From an uncultured Roseburia sp. (lineage in GTDB: Bacteria; Bacillota; Clostridia; Lachnospirales; Lachnospiraceae), in NCBI GenBank assembly GCA_905206195.1, contig CAJLGN010000053.1:1-7691 (forward strand): a stretch of DNA of 7,691 bases, read 5' to 3'. This document shows, piece after piece, positions 1-6,214 of this stretch. The position numbers and the translations under genes are program-made. The stretch's first letter is position 1, and every line of letters starts with the position of its first letter. A model generated the notes under the pieces. That model ran no database searches. It was not told the origin of the DNA and was given only the letters and a program-made list of their open reading frames with translations.

Positions 1-306
1 ACCATAGAAGACCTTGCTGTTATTAGCTATTTACAGAAAAAGTTTCACACACTCATTGTATCTCATGTGAATAAGATGAACGGAATTTCAGCCCTGTATC
101 GTGTGAATGGTTCGGTGGATGTGTCAGGTGCAGTTCGTTCCATATTGACAGTTTGTGAAGATCCAGTTCGCACTATCAGAGATATGACTGATATTGAAGA
201 ACTAACACCAACTATTGTTGATTCCCTTATCCAACGCATTGAAGTCCATAATAACGACAAATACGATGGTCATTGCCACGTAAAAGAAACGGTGCAGTCC
301 TCGTAA
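1..306 (+). CDS. C-terminal fragment of a probable large serine recombinase (5' end outside window)
   Basis: The frame is open from the first base to a TAA at 304-306, so about 101 residues are visible and the start lies upstream of the window. The segment around positions 200-285 reads ELTP, then SLIQRIEVHNNDKYDGHCHVK. This resembles the region near the C-terminus of clostridial large serine recombinases (TnpX/DUF4368-like), where an ELTP-x(n)-LI-x-RIEVH pattern is common. Those enzymes catalyse site-specific excision and integration of transposons; the catalytic N-terminal resolvase domain is not in view. In relatives known to me the chain usually continues past this point with a VxIYF-type strand. 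Here it ends abruptly as KETVQSS, which suggests truncation or decay. The DNA is AT-richer than the ATPase genes, in keeping with acquired DNA. The identification is from memory of the family and is moderate at best; the first 60 residues are not distinctive. Confidence 0.5.
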   Translation, partial: TIEDLAVISYLQKKFHTLIVSHVNKMNGISALYRVNGSVDVSGAVRSILTVCEDPVRTIRDMTDIEELTPTIVDSLIQRIEVHNNDKYDGHCHVKETVQSS

Positions 307-320
307 TTGAGAGCTACACC
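291..320 (+). other. Imperfect hairpin spanning the recombinase stop codon
   Basis: GGTGCAGTCCTC at 291-302 pairs with GAGAGCTACACC at 309-320 around a six-base loop that contains the TAA stop (304-306). Ten of twelve positions pair (one of them G-U) and there are two mismatches. No T-run follows on either strand, so a classical intrinsic terminator is not supported. It could be a weak terminator, a remnant of a transposon end, or chance. Confidence 0.3.
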
Positions 321-496
321 GTAACCTGCATAAAATACTTCCTTATGGGGCTGTCACATTCGTCGACTTTCCTTGTTTTTTGTCTAGCATACGGAGTAGC
401 CGATGTGCACGGGCTTGCTCTATATACCCGATATTGGTCTCAATTCCCAATAAGTTTTTGATATCCATATCCGAGTTATCTTCACTTTTGACAGTG
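307..496. other. Junction region without a confident gene
   Basis: These 190 bases separate the convergent recombinase fragment (+) and the ATPase (-). The composition resembles the left-hand fragment more than the ATPase. The only readable frame is a short one on the minus strand: ATG at 468-466 to TAA at 345-343, giving 41 residues that begin MDIKNLLGIETNIGYIEQAR. It has no convincing ribosome binding site and I do not recognise the product. No intrinsic terminator for the ATPase is visible here on the minus strand. The boundary between an inserted element and the host chromosome probably lies in this stretch, but I see no repeat that fixes it. Confidence 0.4.
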
Positions 497-3097
497 TCAC
501 CTGTTCAAAATATCTGCCCCTACTTTGACTGCCTGAATCACCGCAGTCGGAATGACCGCCAGAAGGATTACCCACCCTATCTGCGCCCCCGTCATCACTG
601 CTACCTCAAACAGTCCGCGCAGCGCAGGGATGAACACGACGGAACCGAGTAAAAATACACCCGCCAAAAATGCCCAAAGACTGTAGCGGTTTCTGCGAAA
701 ACCGATCTTGAAGATGGAATAGCGACTGCGACAGTTAAACCCGTGAAACAGACGCGCGAGCGTCAGAGTGGCAAACGCCATCGTGCTGGCCATCGCAGCG
801 CTCTCCCGCAGACCCATATAAAATGCTGCCATCGTACTCGCTGCGATCAGAGCCCCCTGCACGAGAAGCAACAGCATAAAATCTCTGGTCAAAATTCCCG
901 TTTTCGGATCTCTTGGCTTCTCGGCAAGCGCATCTTTTTCTGTCGGCTCCATCCCGATTGCGAGTGCCGGGAGCGAGTCCGTCAAAAGATTGATGAAGAG
1001 CAGATGTACTGGCGCAAATGGCACCGGGAGTGCCATGATGGACGTGTAGAGCACAGCCATGATGCCCGCCATATTTCCCGACAAAAGGAACAAGATCGCG
1101 TTTTTTATATTTTTGTAGACATTTCTACCGTTGGCAACCGCCTTTATAATGGTCGCGAAGTTATCGTCGGATAGAATCATCGAGGCTGCATCCTTCGACA
1201 CCTCCGTGCCAGTAATCCCCATCGCAACTCCAATATCCGCTTTTTTCAGAGCCGGGGCATCATTCACACCATCGCCCGTCATCGAGACAATACATCCCTT
1301 TCTCTGCCAGGCCTCCACGATACGGATTTTATTTTCCGGTGACACACGGGCAAATACGGAGATTTTTTCAATCAGCTGATCCAGCTCCTTATCCGTGATG
1401 GAATCTAACTCTGTCCCCACCATCGCGATATCGCCATCCGCAAAAATCCCAATCTGTCTTGCGATCGCCGTCGCTGTGATTTTGTGATCTCCGGTGATCA
1501 TCACCGGACGGATTCCGGCGCGTTTGGCATCCGCCACCGCCGCCGCAGACTCCACTCTCGGCGGATCGATCATAGCGATCAGCCCAAGGAATGTAAAGTC
1601 CTTCTCTGTCTCAAGCGTGAGCGGCTCGTCCATCTCCCGATACGCAAACGCGAGCACCCGCAGACCACTCTCGGAAAACGCTTGATTTTTCGCCTCAATT
1701 TCCGCGATATCCCCCGGCGTGATCTCCCGCACTCCGACCGTGCCATCCCAGATTTTTACTGTGCGCTCAAGCAGGACGTCAAGTGCTCCCTTGGTGAGCA
1801 CGGTAGGCACCCCGTGGAGTCTGTACTTGGTGCTCATGAGCTTTCGCCCGGAATCAAATGGAAGTTCCTCCATGCGGGTCATAACGTCGCGGAAGAAATC
1901 GTCGTCCACCTGTATCCTGCGCACCATCTCGAGCAGAGCGGACTCCGTCGGATCTCCGATAGTCTTCCCATCCTCAATGCTCGAATCATTGTTTAGGATT
2001 CCGTCGTACATCAGGTAACGGTGCAACTGATTTTTGATGTCGAGCTGTTCTGGATCAATCAGCTCCTCACCGACGTAGAGCTTCTGCACTGTCATTTTAT
2101 TCTGCGTCAGCGTTCCTGTCTTATCCGAGCAGATGACCGATACACAGCCAAGACTCTCCACCGCTTTGAGATCTTTGATGATGGCATTCTCTCTCGCCAT
2201 CTTTCTGGTGCCCATCGCCTGAACAATCGTCACAATCGAACTCAATGCCTCCGGGATTGCCGCCACTGCGAGCGCCACCGCAAACATCATCGCATCTAAA
2301 AGTGCCATGTCGCGATACAGACTCAGACCGAACACCAGCGCACAGATGAACAGTATGATCGCCGCGAGCTTTCTGCTGAAATCGTCCAGAGATATCTGAA
2401 GCGGCGTTTTCTTTTCCTTTGTCGCATTCATCAGTCCGGCGATCTTGCCAATCTCCGTGTTCATGCCGGTGTCTGTCACGACCACCATCGCGCGCCCGTA
2501 AGTCACAAGGCTTCCGGAATAGACCATGTTGACCCGGTCTGCGAGCGCCGCCTCGCGCTCGATGATTCCCTCCGATTTGTCCACATTGGTCGATTCCCCC
2601 GTGAGTGAACTCTCATTCACCTGCAGCGAATAATTGCAGATGATTCTTCCGTCCGCCGCCGTCATGTCCCCCGCCTCAAGCATCAAAATATCTCCTGGAA
2701 CCACCTGGCTCGCAGGAATCTCAGTCTTTTTCCCGCCCCGGATCACCTTTGCATTCGGTGCAGACAACTGTCTTAAGCTGTCCAAAGATTTCTCCGCCTT
2801 CACGTACTGCACCGTTCCAAGCACTGCGTTTAACAGAATCACGGCCAAGATAACCAGTGTGCTCTCCAGATTGCCCGAAAATGCAGAAATCACCGCCGCC
2901 ACAATCAAGATCGCGACGAGAAGATCTAAAAACTGCGCCAAAAATACCTGCAGTACCGTCTTTTTCTCACCCTGTGCCAGTGCGTTCTCACCGTATTCCT
3001 GGAGACGTGCCTGCACCTGGTCCTCCGTGAGCCCACGCTCTGTCGCCTCCATATTTTTCATCACATCCTGGGTAGAAATCTGATACCATTCTTTCAT
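497..3097 (-). CDS. PMCA/SERCA-type (P2) cation-transporting ATPase, riboswitch-controlled, probable Mn2+/Ca2+ exporter
   Basis: An 866-residue, full-length P-type ATPase that pumps divalent cations out of the cytoplasm using ATP. Visible motifs are the N-terminal cation-ATPase domain (about 1-60), TGES of the actuator domain (166-169), the phosphorylation loop DKTGT with aspartate 325, GDPTE (381-385) and KGA (436-438) in the nucleotide domain, MITGD (533-537), TGDGVNDAP (607-615) and about ten membrane segments. The M4 ion motif is IPEALSS (E283) rather than PEGLP. M6 keeps N703, T706 and D707. M5 has N675 but glycine 678 where SERCA has E771, and M8 has arginine 782 where SERCA has E908. 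The glycine and arginine imply loss of SERCA site I and one ion per cycle, as in Listeria LMCA1. The start ATG is fixed by AAAGGAG nine bases upstream. A yybP-ykoY-type Mn2+ riboswitch and terminator in the leader make Mn2+ export the favoured role; Ca2+ transport remains possible. The family is near certain and the substrate is inferred. Confidence 0.95.
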   Translation of the reverse strand: MKEWYQISTQDVMKNMEATERGLTEDQVQARLQEYGENALAQGEKKTVLQVFLAQFLDLLVAILIVAAVISAFSGNLESTLVILAVILLNAVLGTVQYVKAEKSLDSLRQLSAPNAKVIRGGKKTEIPASQVVPGDILMLEAGDMTAADGRIICNYSLQVNESSLTGESTNVDKSEGIIEREAALADRVNMVYSGSLVTYGRAMVVVTDTGMNTEIGKIAGLMNATKEKKTPLQISLDDFSRKLAAIILFICALVFGLSLYRDMALLDAMMFAVALAVAAIPEALSSIVTIVQAMGTRKMARENAIIKDLKAVESLGCVSVICSDKTGTLTQNKMTVQKLYVGEELIDPEQLDIKNQLHRYLMYDGILNNDSSIEDGKTIGDPTESALLEMVRRIQVDDDFFRDVMTRMEELPFDSGRKLMSTKYRLHGVPTVLTKGALDVLLERTVKIWDGTVGVREITPGDIAEIEAKNQAFSESGLRVLAFAYREMDEPLTLETEKDFTFLGLIAMIDPPRVESAAAVADAKRAGIRPVMITGDHKITATAIARQIGIFADGDIAMVGTELDSITDKELDQLIEKISVFARVSPENKIRIVEAWQRKGCIVSMTGDGVNDAPALKKADIGVAMGITGTEVSKDAASMILSDDNFATIIKAVANGRNVYKNIKNAILFLLSGNMAGIMAVLYTSIMALPVPFAPVHLLFINLLTDSLPALAIGMEPTEKDALAEKPRDPKTGILTRDFMLLLLVQGALIAASTMAAFYMGLRESAAMASTMAFATLTLARLFHGFNCRSRYSIFKIGFRRNRYSLWAFLAGVFLLGSVVFIPALRGLFEVAVMTGAQIGWVILLAVIPTAVIQAVKVGADILNR

Positions 3098-3106
3098 CCT
3101 GCTTTT

Positions 3107-3113
3107 CTCCTTT
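3107..3113 (-). promoter_or_regulatory. Ribosome binding site of the riboswitch-controlled ATPase
   Basis: AAAGGAG on the minus strand lies nine bases before the ATG at 3097. It follows immediately after the T-run of the leader terminator and lies outside its stem. The switch is therefore expected to act on transcription rather than by hiding this site. Confidence 0.85.
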
Positions 3114-3114
3114 C

Positions 3115-3176
3115 AAAAAAATGAGACTTCCAGCGCAAACACATCTCATAGATGTATCGTGCGCTAAAAGTCTCAT
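3115..3176 (-). terminator. Intrinsic terminator (attenuator) in the ATPase leader
   Basis: On the minus strand ATGAGACTTTTAGCGCA (3176-3160) pairs over all 17 positions with TGCGCTGGAAGTCTCAT (3137-3121), counting two adjacent G-U pairs. After one bulged C the stem continues inward, ending in ACATCT/AGATGT (3155-3150 with 3146-3141) around an ATG triloop. Seven T residues follow at once (3121-3115). On the plus strand the two wobble pairs become C-A mismatches and no T-run follows, so the structure is built for minus-strand transcription. It lies between the promoter and the ribosome binding site of the ATPase, so it must be conditional. Its 5' arm overlaps the 3' strand of riboswitch helix P1. 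Confidence 0.92.
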
Positions 3177-3265
3177 AACCATGAATCTGTTTTCGTGGTA
3201 TGCACCGCCAGGTCATGCAAATGACCGCGTATGTTGACGCTGCATTTATACTACTCCCTCTTAGC
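3163..3265 (-). ncRNA. yybP-ykoY family manganese riboswitch aptamer
   Basis: Read on the minus strand, this leader carries the family's recognisable sequence blocks in order: GGGAGTAG (3258-3251), GTCAACATAC (3238-3229), CCTGG (3212-3208) and GAGAC (3174-3170). A closing helix P1 is formed by GCTAAGAG (3265-3258) with CTTTTAGC (3170-3163), eight pairs including one G-U. Internal helices include GGTCAT/ATGACC (3226-3221 with 3216-3211) with a TTGC loop, and ACCACGA/TCATGGT (3199-3193 with 3184-3178) with one mismatch. The family is known to bind Mn2+ and to control Mn2+ exporters, including P-type ATPases. The P1 3' strand is also part of the terminator's 5' arm, so metal binding should favour read-through. 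The assignment rests on remembered consensus blocks, not on a covariance-model search. Confidence 0.88.
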
Positions 3266-3289
3266 TATTTGGTTGTAAAGATTATTTGT

Positions 3290-3318
3290 AGTATATCGGA
3301 CACCTTTTTTTCTGTCAA
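3290..3318 (-). promoter_or_regulatory. Sigma-A/sigma-70-type promoter for the riboswitch-ATPase transcript
   Basis: On the minus strand a perfect TTGACA (-35, 3318-3313) is followed by exactly 17 bases and TATACT (-10, 3295-3290, five of six consensus bases). A-rich DNA with a run of eight A residues lies just upstream and may act as an UP-like element. Transcription should begin near 3282-3283, about 17 bases before helix P1 of the riboswitch. The position fits the leader architecture closely. Confidence 0.88.
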
Positions 3319-3371
3319 TGTCTTTTTTTTAACTCTGCAAATTTTAACATTTATTTTACCGTTTTGTGCGC

Positions 3372-6026
3372 TCAGTGCCACCGCCTGTACTCTGCTCCAA
3401 CAGCGCTATGCACACGCTCTGCACCGCTCTGCCCGACGGCGCCTACATCTCGATCCCGCGCCCTCTCCCCGCCTTTTTGCCCCGCACAGGAGAGCAGGAT
3501 CAAAAGCTCATGTGCAAGAAGAGGCATGGACGAGAGCACCATGAGCTTCACCCACTCAAATGGACTCAACACGCATGTGCCAAAGAGTTCCACAAAATAC
3601 GGTATCTCCGTGACCATTAGCTGCAGACCAACCCCCACTGCGATCGCCAGTATCATCAGGCGATTCTCCAAATGATTCATCCGAAAAAGAGATGTCTCCA
3701 CATCCCGCATTCCCACTGCGTGAAACAGCTGCGCCATTCCCAGCACCGTAAACGCATAGGTCTGACATCGATTCAACAGCTCCGGGGCAGAGAGAAGTTC
3801 CTGTATACCGCCAATTGTCACAGAGGTTCCCCCGGTGAGAAGCAGTGCGACGGGCAGCTGCAAAAATGCGATTGTCGTGATGATCGCGATCAGTCCCCCG
3901 TAAAAGCAGGTACAACCAAATCCTCCGCCCGCAAACAAGCTCTCTTCTCTCGCCCTGGGCGGGCGATCCATGTAGCTCTTATTTTCCTCCACATCAATTC
4001 CGAGCGCCAGCGCCGGGAGGGAATCCGTGATCAGGTTGATCCACAGAATATGGCTCGACTTCAGCGGTGTCGCAAACCCGCATGCCACCGCTGCAAGCAT
4101 GGTGATAATTTCCCCGAAGTTGGAGGAGAGCAGGAATAAAACGGATTTGCGAATATTTTCATAAATGCTCCGCCCCTGCGCGATCGCCTTTGCAATCGTG
4201 GCGAAATTGTCGTCCGTCAGCACGATATCCGCAGCATTTTTCGCCACGTCCGTCCCCGCCATCCCCATCGCGATTCCCACATCGGCAGATTTTAACGACG
4301 GTGCATCATTCACACCATCCCCCGTCATCGCCGCAATCTCACCGTTTTTCTTGCACGCCGCCACGATGCGTACTTTATGCTCTGGCGACACGTGTGCAAA
4401 CACTCTGGTTCCCGCAATACGCCGTGCAAGTTCCGCATCCTCCATCCCCTCCAGTTCCTCCCCCTGCATACACTGGGAGGGACCTTGCGCAATACCGATC
4501 TCGCGCGCGATGGCAAATGCCGTGTCCACCCGATCCCCTGTAATCATGATCGTCTTCACCCCGGCTCTCGCAAACTCCGCCACGGCTGGCGCCACCTCCG
4601 GGCGCACCGGATCCGCCATCCCCGCAAACCCCAAAAAGGTCAGCCCGTTTTCTTCCAGTCCGATGGCATCTTCCCGGAATCCGAGGGCCAGAACTCGAAG
4701 CCCTTTCCCCGTGAGCTCCAAAAGCGCTTTTTGCATCTGCTTTTTTTGCCCCGGCGTCACGGGCTGCCGCTGCCCGTCCAGCACAGTGTATTTGCACCGC
4801 TCCAAAATCTCATCCGGCGATCCCTTTGTGTAGGAGACCGCCCGCCCGCGCCCTCTGTGTAGAGTGGACATCATTTTTCGCTCCGAGTCGAAGGCCAGCT
4901 CCTCCGCGCGCGGCATCGCTTGCTCCAGTTTCTCACGATGCATATTGTAGCGCGCTGCCAGATCCAAAAGCGCGAGCTCCGTTGGGTCCCCCCTGCGTTC
5001 ACCCCCCGCAATCGATGCGTCATTGCAGAGTGCAAATCCCTGTAGAAAATGGCGGTTCTTATCCTGATCCAGCTCTCCCGCGTCCCAGATCCTGCCATCG
5101 ACATAGCATCTTGCCACTGTCATGCGATTCTGTGTCAGCGTCCCCGTCTTGTCCGAGCAGACGACGCTGACACACCCGAGGGTCTCCACACTTGGAAGGC
5201 GCTTTACGATTGTATTGACTTTCACCATCCGCGAGACACTAAATGCCAACACCATAGTTACAATAGCGGGGAGACCTTCCGGAACCGCCGCCACCGCGAG
5301 AGAGATCGCCGTGATCAGCATCTCTGCAACGTCCCGCCTCTGAAGCACCGCTATAAAAAACAAAACGACGCAGAGAAAAATAGATACCGTACTCAAAATT
5401 TTCCCCAGATCTGCCAGACGCTTCTGCAGCGGCGTCATCTCCGTCTTGGCATTTTGGATCATGCGGGCGATCTTTCCGATCTCCGTGTCCATCCCGATGG
5501 CGGTGACGACGCCCTCCCCTCTCCCATAGGTCACATTTGTAGACATGTAAGCGCAATTTTGTTCCGAGAGATTCTTGGATACCGGAACAGACTCTCCCGT
5601 CAGCGCGGATTCCTCAATTTTTAAGTTCACTGCCAGAGTGAGCTTTAAATCCGCCGGAACCTGACAGCCCGCCTCGAGCACCACAATATCCCCGGGCACA
5701 AGATCTACCGCCGGTATCTCTCTGATGTGTTCCCCCTCCCGAATAAAGGCGTGAGGGCTTGTCAACTGCTTTAACGCCTCCAGCGCCTTTTTCGCTCTCC
5801 CCTCCTGAATCACCCCGACGATTGCATTCACAAGGACGACCGCCAAAATGATCGCCATATCTCCATACTCTTTTAGGAGCAGAGAAATCGCCGCCGCCAC
5901 AAAAAGAATAAAAATCAGAGGGTCGTTCAACTGTCCCAGCAGGCTCTCTGCCATCGACTGCTGCTCCTCATCCTCCAATCTATTTTTTCCGCGCGCACCG
6001 CTGTTCATCTGATATTGTTCCGCCAT
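3372..6026 (-). CDS. PMCA/SERCA-type (P2) cation-transporting ATPase, probable Ca2+ pump
   Basis: An 884-residue P2-type ATPase paralogous to the pump at 497-3097. Motifs: TGES (143-146), phosphorylation loop DKTGT with aspartate 292, GDPTE (346-350), KGSPDE (401-406), MITGD (494-498) and TGDGVNDAP (568-576). The M4 motif is canonical PEGLP (249-253, E250). M6 carries N664, T667 and D668. M5 reads NFGE, so E639 matches SERCA E771. M8 has Q766 where SERCA has E908, as in plasma-membrane Ca2+ ATPases. These residues favour Ca2+ as substrate, by inference. Oddities: the chain starts where the paralogue is already near residue 33, so most of the N-terminal cation-ATPase domain is missing; the M7-M8 segment is long; and about 38 mostly polar residues follow the last membrane helix, where relatives usually stop within a few. 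The ATG is supported by AGGAG nine bases upstream. No riboswitch precedes it, and no terminator is seen after it. Confidence 0.94.
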   Translation of the reverse strand: MAEQYQMNSGARGKNRLEDEEQQSMAESLLGQLNDPLIFILFVAAAISLLLKEYGDMAIILAVVLVNAIVGVIQEGRAKKALEALKQLTSPHAFIREGEHIREIPAVDLVPGDIVVLEAGCQVPADLKLTLAVNLKIEESALTGESVPVSKNLSEQNCAYMSTNVTYGRGEGVVTAIGMDTEIGKIARMIQNAKTEMTPLQKRLADLGKILSTVSIFLCVVLFFIAVLQRRDVAEMLITAISLAVAAVPEGLPAIVTMVLAFSVSRMVKVNTIVKRLPSVETLGCVSVVCSDKTGTLTQNRMTVARCYVDGRIWDAGELDQDKNRHFLQGFALCNDASIAGGERRGDPTELALLDLAARYNMHREKLEQAMPRAEELAFDSERKMMSTLHRGRGRAVSYTKGSPDEILERCKYTVLDGQRQPVTPGQKKQMQKALLELTGKGLRVLALGFREDAIGLEENGLTFLGFAGMADPVRPEVAPAVAEFARAGVKTIMITGDRVDTAFAIAREIGIAQGPSQCMQGEELEGMEDAELARRIAGTRVFAHVSPEHKVRIVAACKKNGEIAAMTGDGVNDAPSLKSADVGIAMGMAGTDVAKNAADIVLTDDNFATIAKAIAQGRSIYENIRKSVLFLLSSNFGEIITMLAAVACGFATPLKSSHILWINLITDSLPALALGIDVEENKSYMDRPPRAREESLFAGGGFGCTCFYGGLIAIITTIAFLQLPVALLLTGGTSVTIGGIQELLSAPELLNRCQTYAFTVLGMAQLFHAVGMRDVETSLFRMNHLENRLMILAIAVGVGLQLMVTEIPYFVELFGTCVLSPFEWVKLMVLSSMPLLAHELLILLSCAGQKGGERARDRDVGAVGQSGAERVHSAVGAEYRRWH

Positions 6027-6035
6027 ATTGTATCT

Positions 6036-6095
6036 CTCCTGTCCTCTCCATATCTCACAGGCTCCTGCTCTGCTAAAACATTCTATGAGGACAGG
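6036..6095 (-). promoter_or_regulatory. Ribosome binding site of the upstream ATPase with an overlapping inverted repeat
   Basis: AGGAG (6040-6036) precedes the ATG at 6026 with nine bases between. Upstream, CCTGTCCTC (6095-6087) is an exact nine-base complement of GAGGACAGG (6046-6038), which includes the first three bases of the ribosome binding site. The 40-base loop is long, so the hairpin may form only conditionally. If it does, it would partly hide the site and lower translation. A TAGAAT at 6085-6080 could be a -10 box, and then the left arm would not be transcribed. I see no convincing -35 partner for it. Confidence 0.4.
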
Positions 6096-6154
6096 CGTTC
6101 ATTTATGTCACTGAAATCCCCAACGCAAACCGCCCGCTCACTGCCCCATCACGC

Positions 6155-6186
6155 AAAAAGAAGTTGCCGCATTCGCAGCAACTTCT
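6155..6186 (-). terminator. Intrinsic terminator of the chemoreceptor gene
   Basis: On the minus strand AGAAGTTGCTGC (6186-6175) pairs over twelve positions (one G-U) with GCGGCAACTTCT (6170-6159) around a GAAT tetraloop, followed by a T-run (6159-6155). It begins 28 bases after the chemoreceptor stop codon. It separates that transcript from the ATPase gene, which therefore needs its own promoter in about 130 bases. No T-run follows on the plus strand. Confidence 0.93.
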
Positions 6187-6214
6187 CTTCTATGTATCTC
6201 CTATACTTCCATTC

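Noticed and set aside
484..515. Promoter-like TTGACA on the plus strand followed at 17 bases by TATCTG, pointing into the ATPase gene
   Set aside because: The -10 match is poor and it would only drive antisense RNA; a single -35 match is expected by chance.
3121..3176. The long inverted repeat as a transposon end or repeat element
   Set aside because: Its full pairing only on the minus strand through G-U pairs, its T-run and its position before the ribosome binding site fit a transcription terminator, and no second copy is seen.
3200..3544. Plus-strand open frame across the ATPase intergenic region
   Set aside because: It runs antisense through the promoter, the riboswitch and the end of the ATPase gene, and has no domain signature; the non-coding reading explains the conservation-like blocks better.
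4165..4833. Long plus-strand open frame (222 codons) inside the upstream ATPase
   Set aside because: It is antisense to a gene with complete P-type ATPase motifs, its composition is Ser/Pro/Ala-rich shadow sequence, and it has no ribosome binding site or recognisable domain.
6080..6110. Promoter for the upstream ATPase formed by GTGACA and TAGAAT
   Set aside because: The spacer is about 20 bases, too long for a standard promoter; no better pair was found, so no promoter is annotated.
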